Origin: Serpula lacrymans var. lacrymans S7.9 | Taxonomy: Eukaryota > Basidiomycota > Agaricomycetes > Boletales > Serpulaceae | Assembly (NCBI RefSeq): GCF_000218685.1 | Contig: NW_006763306.1 | Span: 58,835-122,834 of the forward strand | Length of the DNA stretch: 64,000 nucleotides | Reading direction: 5' to 3' | Shown: in pieces, positions 44,009 through 54,702 of the stretch | Numbering within the stretch: the stretch's first letter is position 1 | Layout of the letters: every line of letters begins with the position of its first letter | Made by a program: the position numbers and the translations under genes | Notes under the pieces: model-generated | Databases searched by the model: none | Told to the model about the DNA's origin: nothing | The model's input: only the letters and a program-made list of their open reading frames with translations

Positions 44009-44352
44009 TGTTACAATTGACGTACCAGTACCTATTTACACTTCACTTTTTTGTACTTTTACTTTTATTCTCCAAGTCACATGACCAGTCATGTGACACA
44101 TTACCTGACCAGTGTCTAGACTCATCATGTGACCGGTCACATGCTAGATATCGGACCTTAAATTTATTTACAACTGTACAGTACCTCATGTATTTTAGTA
44201 TATATACAGGAGTAATACATGGGGAAGGACTCAGCAAGTCCTCCTGTTGTCTAGCACAACAAACCCGTTGAAACCTAGGGGGTGATCCCTTTCTCTCTTC
44301 TCTTTTGCTTGTCCAAGTTGTGCGCCAGAGTAAGAAACTCTTGGTCGTTACA
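44009..44352 (+). mobile_element. Solo LTR of family E in element D integrase
   Basis: TGTTACAATTG...TGGTCGTTACA, 344 bp. The target duplication is TAGCG (44004-44008) versus TAGCA (44353-44357), one CpG-to-CpA change. Confidence 0.9.
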
Positions 44353-44849
44353 TAGCATCACAAGCCCACGAACTGGCAAGGACACGCATGAAAAAATACT
44401 CACAACATCCACTAACCCTGTTTACTGTTGGATAGAAAGTTTGGCTGGAAGCAACTAACTTAAAGAAGAAAGGAACACCTTACCGGAAGTTCAACTGGAA
44501 ATAAGGAGGACCCTTCACCATCCTTGAAAAGGTATCGCTGGCTAACTACCGACTAAAACTTCCTGACACATGGAAAATCCATCCAGTATTCCACACCACC
44601 CTTCTAACCCCGTACAAACAAACCAAAGTCCACGGAGAAAACTATATAAAGCCGCCGGTGGAGATAATCAATGACCAAGAAGAATACAAAGTAGAAGCTA
44701 TTCTACGTAACAAAAAGAACAGAAAAGGATACCTATATTCAATCAAATGGAAGGACTACCCATTGGCCGAAAATTCTTGGGAAGAAGAAGCAAACCTACA
44801 GAATGTTTCCGAGATCCTAAATGAATATAAAAGGATACAGAAATTGTGA
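44353..44849 (+). pseudogene. Element D integrase C-terminus and chromodomain
   Basis: After the E LTR: GGPFTILEKVSLANYRLKLP and IHPVFHTTLLTPYKQ (SH3-like GPF/Y end of integrase). The chromodomain follows: EYKVEAILRNKKNRKGYLY, IKWKDYPLAENSWEEEANL (44658-44849), with the aromatic residues expected for methyl-lysine binding (Y/W/W-type pattern). It ends TGA at 44847-44849. Targets integration to heterochromatin in related elements. Confidence 0.88.
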
Positions 44850-44939
44850 AGCATACAACAGGATTCCCTCCTACACACTCCTACCAGAACAACCATATCC
44901 CAGACCACCCCCACCAACCAACAAACCCTTCCTCCTCAG

Positions 44940-46173
44940 TTTCCCCCGTACCTCGCCAAACCACCGGTGATCACTGAAGCACAATGGGCACACCGCCTCG
45001 CCCTTACTTGCGAACAAACCAAAATTATAGATGCCACCAAACTGATGTCAGATAGGCGCACCTACTTTTATCTATTCCACCAGTCTAACATTACTTGCCC
45101 TAACACCACCTACCCTTTGGATACATTCTATTGCTGGCAACACTCGCTCCTTGTTGCCAACTAACTACATGCAGTCACCGTCTCACTTGGTCTGTTAGTA
45201 GAAGAGCTTACATGGGACAACAATTCCGCATTGAGTATTGGAGCGACTTTGTTCATGGAACACTTACAGAAAGAATCCCTAGAACGACACTTGAGGAAGA
45301 ACTGCAAGAATGTAGAGAGAGAAGTGGTCAAAGCCTTCCTACGGTTAGGGGGCCAGACAGTATGCGACAATGTGAGGAATATCCCCGCCCAATGAGGGTA
45401 TCTCACCTGCCCTCCCCCAAATTTGTTGTCCCTAGCCACCACAACAGGACATCCATTTCCAGGGCGCCACCACCCACATTCACCGCCCCAGCCTCAACCA
45501 GCATCTTGCCCATCATCCCCAGATCTCATTCTACCCGCGCCTGCTCCACCATCCCCAGCACATTCCTCCACAACCGACTCAATAATCTCTGTAGCCAACG
45601 TAGTAGAAGAATTGCAGGACATATTGATTCCTATGCAACCAGCGATGCCCCTCCCCCAACTCCCTTAACCACGTCACAACCGCTGACTACGCCACCAGTG
45701 CCCTGAGCTGGTACTCCTTATTCCTTTGGATTGCACTCCCTGCATGCAGCGCACAAATCAGAAGCTGACCCCCATGTTGAGCAACAGCTCATCTCCAGAT
45801 GGAAGGCCGTTGAGGACCAATGAAGGTGACGCCCCATCCTCTTACAGTAGGAGCAAGAGACCCTCGCCAATTTCCCACTACTCCAATTCCACTCATTCAC
45901 AATCCTCTTCCGGATGATGATGTTGCCCTCGTATTTGACGTTGTTATACCTGTCACGAATATGGCCATTGTGCCATTTATTGTTGCTACCATACTTGTTC
46001 TGCATGCAGACTAGACGCACCCGGACACCGCGCTAAAAAATGTAACCAACAACACTGATTACCCTTCTCTGCAGATAGTTGGGGATTAGACAATGTGCAT
46101 AACGATCTTGATGAAGATGCATGGTACAATGTAGATGGAGAGCTAGGAGACTTCGGAGCAGTCTGGACCTAAA
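44940..46173 (+). pseudogene. Extra 3' ORF of element D with a terminal zinc-knuckle-like motif
   Basis: About 1.2 kb between the chromodomain and the polypurine tract. ITEAQWAHRLALTCEQTKII...CWQHSLLVAN (to 45164), then in another frame MGQQFRIEYWSDFVHGTLTE, a long Pro/Ser/Thr-rich middle, and near the end CSACRLDAPGHRAKKC (about 45989-46036; C-x2-C-x6-H-x4-C) followed after a TGA by an acidic tail DLDEDAWYNVDGEL. The last stop TAA overlaps the polypurine tract (46171-46173). No identity recognised beyond the knuckle. Confidence 0.5.
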
Positions 46174-46183
46174 AAGGGGGTAA

Positions 46184-46535
46184 TGTTATGAACTGTGTTT
46201 CCTATGGACTTTATTTCTTTTGGACCTTATTTCTTTCCCAGAGTAGCTACCTACCACTACTCATTCTTAGTTCCCACACTCACTACTTATTACAGTTTCA
46301 CCGGTCATCCTTTGTTCGATGCAAACACCTACCCTAAGACAATATATATAGACGCCTGTATTGTAGTTAACATCTCCAATACAATTGTATGCTTCGACAG
46401 TGCAACTTGGTATTCATCAGTTTGAACCTCATCATCAGAATACATCTCAAACCCATCCACAAACGGGCTTATCAGAAACAGCCGTGTTGCTAGGAACCCC
46501 CGTTGTTATCAGGCTTGTACATTCCAAGTGTAACA
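46184..46535 (+). repeat. Element D 3' LTR (352 bp)
   Basis: TGTTATGAACTG...AAGTGTAACA after the polypurine tract AAAAAGGGGGTAA. Close to the 5' LTR with scattered transitions and a small deletion near the TATA. Confidence 0.92.
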
Positions 46536-46587
46536 TGCATTCAAAGGATTGCACCGTAATATCAAGCCAGAGATTTCCTGGAGTCAG
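46536..46587 (+). pseudogene. DDE integrase-core gene, block 2
   Basis: 52 bp (including the TSD) between elements D and F. It reads FKGLHRNIKPEISWS in the frame that joins LNQTLQYA upstream of element D and continues QLRKRWSPGFEIL after element F. This continuity across both insertions is the main support. Confidence 0.75.
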
Positions 46588-47721
46588 CTCACTTCAGTCA
46601 ACCTCTTTCCATAGCCTCTTAGGCTGATCAGTTATGGTTTAATGATGTGCCTAAGAGGCTTTTATCCTGGGATCATCCCACATGCAGGTAATCCATCCAG
46701 GACTCTCTTAAATTAAATTTATCCAAGGGGTATTTAAGAATCCTAGGACTCCAAAGTGGTGCCAGGGGTCCTTATATTGATTAAAATTTTAAAAGTTATA
46801 TATCCTAAATTATTAAAAGGTAGGACTATCCTAGGATGTTATAAATTCAAAAATATCTTATAATAGGTAACAAGGTGTCCTTTAGGGTTTATATATGTGG
46901 TAGTCTACATATGTCCCAGATACTCCAATAGAATGTCCTTGTTGTACCCTAAATGTCCTTTAAGAGTACTTGTATAGTATCCATAATATAATCAGACTAT
47001 TTTGGGTGTTATTTATCTCCCACTAGGCATCCCAAATGCTCTAGTAGGATATCCTCATAATACTATAGATGTTCTTTGAGAATACCATCTATTGTCAAAA
47101 AAACTCGATGAGACTATTATTCTTACTGCTAGTGTCCCAATAGTCCTCTAGAATATACTTGCCTATTTATAGGTGTCCTTTAAGAGTATTAGATAGTGTT
47201 CAAAACTAATAAAATATCCCTATTATGCCTCTGGATGGTTTTTTGGAGTATCTGCATAACATTCACAACATCCAATGAGACCACTGGCTATACCAAATAC
47301 TCCTACAGGATATCCTTATTATGATTTAAATATCCTTTAAGTGTACCTATACCTACATAGTATTCAATAAATAAAGCAAATAAATCTAATATTTATACCA
47401 TTAGTATCCTAATAGTTATAGAAATATATATATTATACCTGGATATCCCCTGGGAGTACCAAATGCTGTTAAAATTATCTAATATAACCACTTTAGGTAC
47501 TACTTATATTCCACTATATACTTAAGGATATCCAAGGAAACTGATATAAGTACTATTAGTTTCTCAATGGTTATCCAAAATGTGTTAGAATATACTCTGA
47601 CATACCAATACTCCATAGGATAATACCTCTAATTTGTAAGCCAGCCCAGTATGCAGCAGCTATTCTGTGTAAGACATCCGTGGTTGCATGTCATGTTTAG
47701 GATCCTACATTGTATAACCTT

Positions 47722-47794
47722 GGCCATATAGCTCAATTGGTAGAGCAGCTGGCATGTATCCAGAAGGTTCCAGGTTCAATCCCTGGTCTGGTCA
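47722..47794 (+). tRNA. tRNA-like gene (anticodon position TGT, threonine?)
   Basis: 73 nt fold as a cloverleaf. Acceptor GGCCATA/TCTGGTC has one mismatch and one G-U; D-arm GCTC...GAGC; anticodon stem CTGG/CCAG with a G-A pair at its base; T-arm CCAGG TTCAATC CCTGG is perfect. A box TAGCTCAATTGG and B box GGTTCAATCCC are present, and TTTT follows at ~47802. The anticodon loop CATGTAT has A instead of the universal U33, so it may be a pseudogene or a diverged copy. It lies inside element F. Confidence 0.6.
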
Positions 47795-48413
47795 ATATCC
47801 AATTTTATCAAAATGTTCCTATAGTATATCCATATATTGTGCAGAAGACTAAATGAGATTACTTTTTGCACTATTGGTATTCCAATAGGCACCCAGATTT
47901 TACCTAGAAATCCTATGAGAATACCAAATAGTGTTCAGAATAACTAAATAAAGCTAATATTTGTACTGTTAGTGTCCCAATGGTTATCTTAAACATCCCT
48001 ATTATGCCCTAGATGTCCTTTAGGAGTACCTGTATAACACCAACATTTAATAAAATTACACAGTGCTACTTATTTCTACTGGGTATCTCAAATACTTTGG
48101 TAGGATGTCCCTATTGCGTTATAGATATTCTTTAAGAATATCCACATTTTGTCCAAAAAAACCCAAAAATATTACTATTTGTACTGTTGGTATTCCAGTG
48201 TACATCTATATTAACCATATTGCATCTATAAATTTGTGAGAGTACCAAATAATACTCACAACATGTAAAGAAACTAATAACTGTATTGTTTATCTCCAAA
48301 AAGTTTATTTGAAATATAACTATTATATTTTTGACATCCTTTGGGAGTATTATATGCTGTTCAAGACATTTAATGGGACTACCCTGGATACTACTTATTT
48401 CTCACTAGATATC

Positions 48414-48829
48414 TGTAACAACCAAGAGTTAGTTACTCTGGCGCACAACTAGAACCAACTATAAAGGTAGTGATGAGGGAGTGGTTACCCTTTAGGTAGG
48501 ACCAAGTTAGTTGTGGGTAAACAACAGGAGGACTCGCTGAGGAGTCTCCTGGATCTATTGAGGTATATATACTAATACAGAGTGTTTGTACTTATGTACT
48601 GTACAGTTGATAAAAGCAGTGGCTGATGATGTCAGAGGGCGCAGCCTGTGTGACCAGCTCCACTGTGTGAGAGACTTGTATCTAAAATAGAAGGAAGGGC
48701 AGCGCCGCGCAAGAAAGGGGAGTTTGAACAGAAGGGAAAGTGCCGCATGGCACAGAGTGTGAAAACTATGGTAAAAGGTTTTAAAGAGGAGAATGGAAAT
48801 TAAAGGTCCGAAAATGTGTTATTGTAACA
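48414..48829 (-). mobile_element. Solo LTR of Gypsy A in element F
   Basis: TGTAACAACC...TATTGTAACA, 416 bp, perfect target duplication ATATC (48409-48413, 48830-48834). Confidence 0.95.
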
Positions 48830-49250
48830 ATATCCCAGTTGCTCTAGTAGAATGTCCCTAATTTACTTTTGCTGTCCTTTAATAGCATTATATATTATCT
48901 AAAGAGTCTAAAAAGACTATTATTTGTACTGCTAGTATCTTAGTAAGTTCTTTAAAATATTTTTAGTTATATATGGATATTCTTTCAATGTACTAAATAG
49001 TGCTTAAAATATCCAAAGGAACTGGTATTTGCACTGTTGGTGTCTTAACGACTATCTAAAATATCCCTATTATATCCCGGATGTTCTTTAGGAGTATCTG
49101 TATAATGTCCACAATATCCAATAAAGACTACCCTGAATACTACTTATATCCCACTAGGTATTTCAAATAGTTTAGTAGGATATTTTTATTATATCTTGGA
49201 TGTCCATTGGGAGTACCTAATGATATTCCAAAATAGTCTGATTATATTAT

Positions 49251-49612
49251 TGTGACAATACCAACAAGACACAGTCTTAGGGCACTGGAGCACAATGAAA
49301 ACAACACTCAAAAGAAGAGGAAGAGGTGGGAGTGGTTACCTATTAGGATTCAACAAGTTAGTTGTTGGTAGACAACAGGAGGACTCACTGAGTCCTTCCC
49401 CATGTATTGCTCCTATATATATACTAAAATACATGAGGTACTATACAGTTGTAAATAAAGTTTAAAGTCCGATATTTAGCATGTGACTATGAAAAGTCCG
49501 AAAATGTAAAGTAAAGTAAATGGTCACATGACTGGTCATGTGACTTGGAAAATGAAAAGTAAAAGTACAAAAAAGTAAAGCGTAAGTAGGTACTGGTACG
49601 TTAATTGTAACA
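49251..49612 (-). mobile_element. Solo LTR of family E in element F
   Basis: TGTGACAATACC...AATTGTAACA, 362 bp, perfect target duplication ATTAT (49246-49250, 49613-49617). The first palindrome of the family is lost here; the second (TCACATGACTGGTCATGTGA) is kept. Confidence 0.9.
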
Positions 49613-49979
49613 ATTATGGACACTATACAAGTACTCCTAAAGGACATTTAGGGTAACAAGGACATTCTATTGGAGTATCTGGGACATATGTAGACTACCA
49701 CATATATAAACCCTAAAGGACACCTTGTTACCTATTATGAAATATTTTTGAATTTATAACATCCTAGGATAGTCCTACCTTGTAATAATGTAGGATATAA
49801 CTTTTGAAATTTAAATCAATATAATAACCCCTGGCACCACTTTGATAAATTAAATTTAAGAGAGTCCTGGATGGATTACCTGCATGTGGGATAATCCCAG
49901 GATAAAAGCCTCTTAGGCACATCATTGAACCATAACTGATCAGCTTAAGAGGCTATGGAAAGAGGTTGACTGAAGTGAG

Positions 49980-50430
49980 TCAGCTTCGAAAGCGGTGGTC
50001 CCCTGGGTTTGAAATACTGATGGACGAAGGACTTAACAATGGCCTATACAACCCAGATGATGCCTTACAGCGGTGAGTGTTCTCTCTCTATGTATCTACT
50101 TTTTGATGGTTGAGTTTTTATATAGGCTTGTTTTTCACTTCGTTTTCATTCCATGGTTACAAAGTGAGCTGGATTATTTCCTCCATTGCTTCAACACAAC
50201 ATGCCCACGTCGCAACAAAAACAAGATTCTTCCCCAGGGTCATCCTGATGATATCTTTCAACAGCCAACACGTTGGGGCTCGAGCAATTTCTTGGTATGT
50301 GCACAACTTTTTACTGTAAACTTGTGCTTATTGTTTCTAATACAGGTTAAAGTACATTCTCCCTGCCTCCAGCAAGTGTGCGAGAAATATGCAAGTTCCA
50401 ATCATGAAGTCTTTGATCTAGTACTGCCCG
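49980..50430 (+). pseudogene. DDE integrase-core gene, block 3
   Basis: Continues the frame after element F: QLRKRWSPGFEILMDEGL, NNGLYNPDDALQR, intron GTGAGT...TATATAG (~50073-50125), then VFIPWLQSELDYFLHCFN, RRNKNKILPQGHPDDIF, QQPTRWGSSNFL, a second intron (GTATGT...TACAG, ~50296-50345), VKVHSPCLQQVCEKY and VFDLVLP. The run R-x-x-K-x-x-x-LP-x-G is typical of this family's post-catalytic region. It ends at the Gypsy A insertion. Confidence 0.75.
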
Positions 50431-50842
50431 TGTAACAACCAAGAGTTAGTTACTCTGGCGCACAACTCAGACAAGCTATAAAGGTAGTGATGAGGGAGTG
50501 GTTACCCCTTAGGTAGGACCAAGTTAGTTGTGGGTATATAACAGGAGGACTCGCTGAGGAGTCTCCTGGATCTATTGGGTATTTATATTACTACAGGTTA
50601 TTTGTACATGTGTATTATACAGTTGATGGAGGCAGTGGCTGATGATGTCATGGGGCATAGCCTGTATGACCAGCTCCACTGCGTGAGAGATTTGTAGCTA
50701 TAAATAAAGAAAAGCAGTGCAGCGTGAGAAGAGGGGAGTTTGAACAAAGGAAAGTGCCACATGGCACAGTGTGTGAAAACTATAGAAGAAAGTTAAAGAG
50801 GAGAATGAAATTTAAAGGTCTGAAAATTGTGTTATCATAACA
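50431..50842 (-). repeat. Gypsy A 3' LTR
   Basis: 412 bp, TGTAACAACC...TATCATAACA on the plus strand. Contains, in element sense, a TATA region and the R-region motif AGCGAGTCCT. Confidence 0.93.
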
Positions 50843-50853
50843 CTACCCCCCTT

Positions 50854-51957
50854 CTAAGGCTCGACTTCCAGGTGAGACCAAATATCAGAGGTAGTAGTTA
50901 AATTTCCGGGCATAGGTTGAAAAAGGGAATTAAAAAGGCTCGAATCCATGCCTCTAAGTTTCCTTGGAGCTGAGGGATTCTTAGAATAAAATTCATGAAT
51001 AGCATCGCAGGAATTGTCCAGATGGGCTTCTGGTTCCCATGTTCTGTTTTCGTCTCCATAGCCCTTCCATAGGACTAGGAACTCTAATTTTCCACGCTTC
51101 AAGCGTGCATCCACCACTTGTCCGACTTTCAACTCTTCTTCACCTTCCTGGGTGACTACAACCGGTCCAGGCCGGTCCACGCGCTGTCCTGGCAGCGGTC
51201 CTTTGTAGGGTTTCACACGGCTAATATTGACTGTGGGTACTACCCTCATTCATTTTGGGAGTTCCAGCTCCACTGCGTTGGGTTTGACTTTCTTAATCCG
51301 GTAAGGCCCAATCCACTTTGCGGTCAGTTTTCTAGACTGCCAATCTTTCAATTTTGAGTGGTCGGTATCTAACCAGACCAGGTCGCCGACCTTGTAGTCA
51401 GGGGCCTTAGAGTGTCTATGCTCTGCCCTATCTTTCATCTGCTCTGCAGTTTTGAATAGCACCTTGCACATTTTGTCTAAGACAGACTTCATGTCCTTGG
51501 CCATGTTCCCAGCAGCCTCATTCTTGCTTTTGCCAGGTTCTACACCCATTCTAGGAAGGTACAATCTTGTAACCTCGAATGGTTCTTTTCCTGTAGCCGA
51601 CGACTGTTTAATATTGTATGAGAACTGGGCTATCTTTAGCCACTTGGCCCAATCCATCTGCCTGTCATTAATAAATATACGGAGGTATTGCTTCAATTCC
51701 TGATTGAGCCTCTCCGTTTGTCCATCAGTCAGCGGATGGAACACCATTGATAATTTTGGTTTGATGCCCAGCATCTTGCATAATTCTTTCATAAATTTGC
51801 TAGCAAATTGCGGTCCCCTATCGGAGATAACCATTTCTGGCAATCCATGGATAGACCATACAAAATCTTTAAATAAATCTGCTATACCAGCGGCGGTAAT
51901 AGTTTTGTTGGTGGGTATGAATACCACTTCTTTGGAGAAGCAATCTACTACCACCAT
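50854..51957 (-). pseudogene. Gypsy A integrase core and chromodomain
   Basis: MVVVDCFSKEVVFIP, VISDRGPQFASKF and DGQTERLNQELK carry integrase motifs; the first acidic residue lies just upstream in FTTDLPES-like sequence. SKLKDWQSRKLTAKWIGPYR is the GPY/F module. A TGA (51250-51252) separates it from MRVVPTVNISRVKPYK and the chromodomain (LVLWKGYGDENRTWEPE). The stop is shared with the copy at 2994-3985. Confidence 0.9.
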
Positions 51958-53275
51958 TACTGAATCATACCCATTTGACTCGGGCAGATCCGTTGTGAAA
52001 TCAACCGATATATCTTGCCAAGGCCAGCTGGTATTGGATTTGGCATAAGTTTACCGGCCGGTGGTTGATGCAAATTATTTGCCATGGCACATCTCAGACA
52101 GGATTTTATGTATTCCTGTACGTCTTTGACCATGCCAGGCCACATGTAGTTTCTGGAGATCAACTCCATGGTCCGTTGCCACCCAGGGTGCCCAGCCACT
52201 GCAGTGTTGTGATGTCTATCTATTGCCTTCATCCTTGCGGATTCAGGCACATAGATTTTGTTTTTAAAGTGGAAGAGCCCATCTTCCCATACATAGTTTT
52301 CATTGCCGTCAAGGCACACCTTCTCTTCTGAGGAGATGTCTTTCTTGAAGACTTCTAGAAGATCGGAATCTTGCCCGATTCTAACATTGGCAACCTTGGA
52401 TTGGTCTATTAGGGTGACACCTTTGTTGTCATCTTCTATGCCGTTGACATGATCCTCTCTTCTGGACAAAGCATCCGCTTTCCCCATAGAACTTCTAGGC
52501 TTATGAATTAATTTGTAATTAAACCTAGACAAGTACACCGCATAGCGGGCCTGTCTCCGGCTCAAGTCTCAAGCCGTCATAAAATACTCCAGATTCTTAT
52601 GATTGGTCCAAATTTCAAATTGGTGCCTAGCACCTTCTAAGTAGTGCCGCCAGTGCTCTACAGCTCTAATGATGGCCAGCATCTCCTTATCGTTAATTTG
52701 ATAGTTGCGCTCTGTAGGCAACAAACTATGCAATAAATAGGCACAAGGCCTCCAAAGATCGTCAGGGCATTTAATGGATAGAACAGCCCCAGTAGCAAAA
52801 TCAGAAGAGTCGGTTTTTAGCCGGAACTCCTTGTCTAATTCTGGAAATGCTAATATGGGCGCCTTTGTAAACACCTGTTTAAGCTTATCAAAAGCTTCTT
52901 GTTCCTTGGCGCCCCAGTGCCAAACAATGTCCTTTTTAGTGAGATTGTTCAATGGTCTCATTATTTTTGCGAAGTTTTCAACAAATCTTCGGTAGAAGTT
53001 GTTTAAGCCAAGGAAGGCCCTAACTCCTTTGACGCGAGTAGGTTCTGGCCAATCCAATATAGCTTGAACTTTCTCAGGGTCCATCCTGATTCTGTTCTGG
53101 CCAATTATCATTCCGAGGAAGTCTACTTCCTTCACTTTAAAGTTACATTTTTTGGGTTTGACAAATAGGTCCCGTTCCTGTAAGCGTCAAAGGACTTCTT
53201 GCACAATCCTGTCATGCTCAGCCTCATCGTTTGACTTCGTGAATATTAATAAATTGTCAATGTAAATGATGACAC
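51957..53275 (-). pseudogene. Gypsy A RT thumb, RNase H and integrase N-terminus
   Basis: In minus order: YIDNLLIF (RT catalytic box, with Asn for the second Asp), VDFLGMIIGQNRIRM, FLGLNNFYRRFV, then RNase H with LKTDSSDFATGAVL, NDKEMLAIIRAVEHW and TNHKNLEYF. After a stop (52566-52568) the H2C2 zinc region AVAGHPGWQRTMELI and YIKSCLRCAMANN follow. Frameshifts lie near 53135-53257 and 51957. Confidence 0.88.
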
Positions 53276-54537
53276 AGTTTGTTTTCCATATCCGCAAAGA
53301 TCTCATTCATGATGCTCTGGAAGGTCGCCGGTGAATTGGTCAACCCAAAGAACATAACAAGGGGTTTGAAGGATCCTTGGTGGCACATGAATGTGGCCTT
53401 CCAAGCATCTTCTTCTTTGATTTGTACATTATTGTACCCCCATCTGAGATCCATCTTTGTTAAGATCTTGGCACCAGCCATTTTGTCTACTAGCTGACTG
53501 ATCAAAGGCAGCGGATACGCATTTTTAACCGTGTGCTCATTCACGTAACAATAGTCCATAATCATACACTTCTTACCATCCTTTTTAGGAATGAAGAACA
53601 CCGGGGATGTCATAGGGCTTTTGGAAGGTCTGATATAACCCTTCCTAAGCTGTTCATCTATGAAACCTGAGACCTCATCTCTTTCTGGAGCAGAGAGGGG
53701 AATCATATGTCCTTTTCTTGGTTTGAAGGTGTCCTTCAAATCTATTGCATGGTCCCAAGGCTTAGCCTCTGGGAAGCGCTCTGATTTATGTTTTGAAAAG
53801 ACTTTCCAGAAGTCATGGTACTCGGGAGGTACCAGCCTCTTAATCTCTTCTTCGGGTTTTACCTCATCATCGTCATTGTTGATCTTTTCTAAAGATCTGA
53901 GCTCATAAATGTGACCAGTGTTTATCTTCTCAAGACGCTCATTGTGACAGACATGATTTGGTTTACCCAAGTTCACACACTCCTGAGGGCAACATGACAA
54001 TGTGACAACCCCTGTCTGCCAGTCGATTTCAGGATTGTGTTTAAATAGCCAGGTCCAGCCCAAGATTAAATTAATCTTCCCTAGTTGGGTAGCTTCGGCA
54101 GTGACTCGTTCTCTGTGTCCTTGGTATTCAACAACAAAAGAACATTTGTGCATGATGCAGCCACCCGCATTAAGGGTACCGTCAATGTTATAGACGGGAA
54201 TAGATACATCTAATTTTACAAGGGGGAGTCCAATTTGCGCCCAGGCCTGATCTATGAATATTCCCGTTAGCGCCTGATCAAGCAGTGCGCTGGTGGGGTG
54301 TACTATGCCCCGGGCAAGGTTTTCCACACCAATGTCTAAACGGATCTCCTTTTGGAATAAATATGTGCGCATCAACACACACCTTGGGATTTCGGGAAAG
54401 GGTGGCTCCAAGGAAGAAGAAGAGGTTTCGAAAGCTATTTGTTTTTCTATTTTATTTTTACCAGAATCAAGCACCCTATTGTTTGTCTCGCCGGGGCCAC
54501 GTTGGTGCAGCGGTAGTATCATAAATATTACAGTCAC
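53257..54537 (-). pseudogene. Gypsy A protease and reverse transcriptase
   Basis: The frame holds the protease (TSALLDQALTGIFIDQAWAQ, where the sister copy has LLDSGANGIF; then NLILGWTWLFKHNPEIDW) and RT fingers/palm ([39 protein letters not shown]-type, VMFFGLTNSPATFQ). Two compensating single-base indels destroyed the DSGA active site while keeping the frame open. Confidence 0.88.
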
Positions 54538-54702
54538 AATGCTTCATACAGGTACAGGTTTCAGATAACAAATTTAGAAATTTATTTACAAATTGGGGAG
54601 CCATCCATGTCTTTCCTTTGTTGCTCTTGCAACACCCCAGAGCAGGGGCCACTTTGTTGTGGTTTACTTCATTGTTCCAAGGAGCGAAGGCACCCAAGTG
54701 AC

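Larger units (their letters stand above)
39164..46535 (+). mobile_element. Gypsy chromovirus D, full length but degenerate (7372 bp)
   Basis: LTRs of 357 and 352 bp flank gag, protease, RT, RNase H, integrase, chromodomain and a further 3' ORF. The target duplication is CGCAT (39159-39163) versus TGCAT (46536-46540), differing by one CpG transition. It contains two E solo LTRs and a small TG...CA insertion. It interrupts the integrase-core gene in frame. Confidence 0.93.
46588..49979. mobile_element. Element F: long-TIR DNA-transposon-like element
   Basis: Termini CTCACTTCAGTCAACC (46588) and its complement (to 49979) begin inverted repeats of roughly 370-410 bp that stay closely similar through the CTTTCCATAGCC, TAATCCATCCAGGACTC and GGTAACAAGGTGTCC blocks. 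The flanks are TCAG/TCAG (46584-46587, 49980-49983). The interior is an AT-rich degenerate tandem array (units ~70-110 bp, motif around GTCCTTTRGGAGTACC) with a tRNA-like gene and two nested solo LTRs. No transposase is visible, so it is non-autonomous. Net length about 2.6 kb. Confidence 0.7.

Noticed and set aside
48830..49250. AT-rich stretch as a centromere-like or origin sequence
   Set aside because: It is the continuation of the decayed F array on both sides of a solo LTR.
54496..54530. tRNA-like start GTTGGTGCAGCGGTAGTAT
   Set aside because: No matching T-arm or acceptor strand follows; it lies inside Gypsy A pol and is explained by coding sequence on the minus strand.
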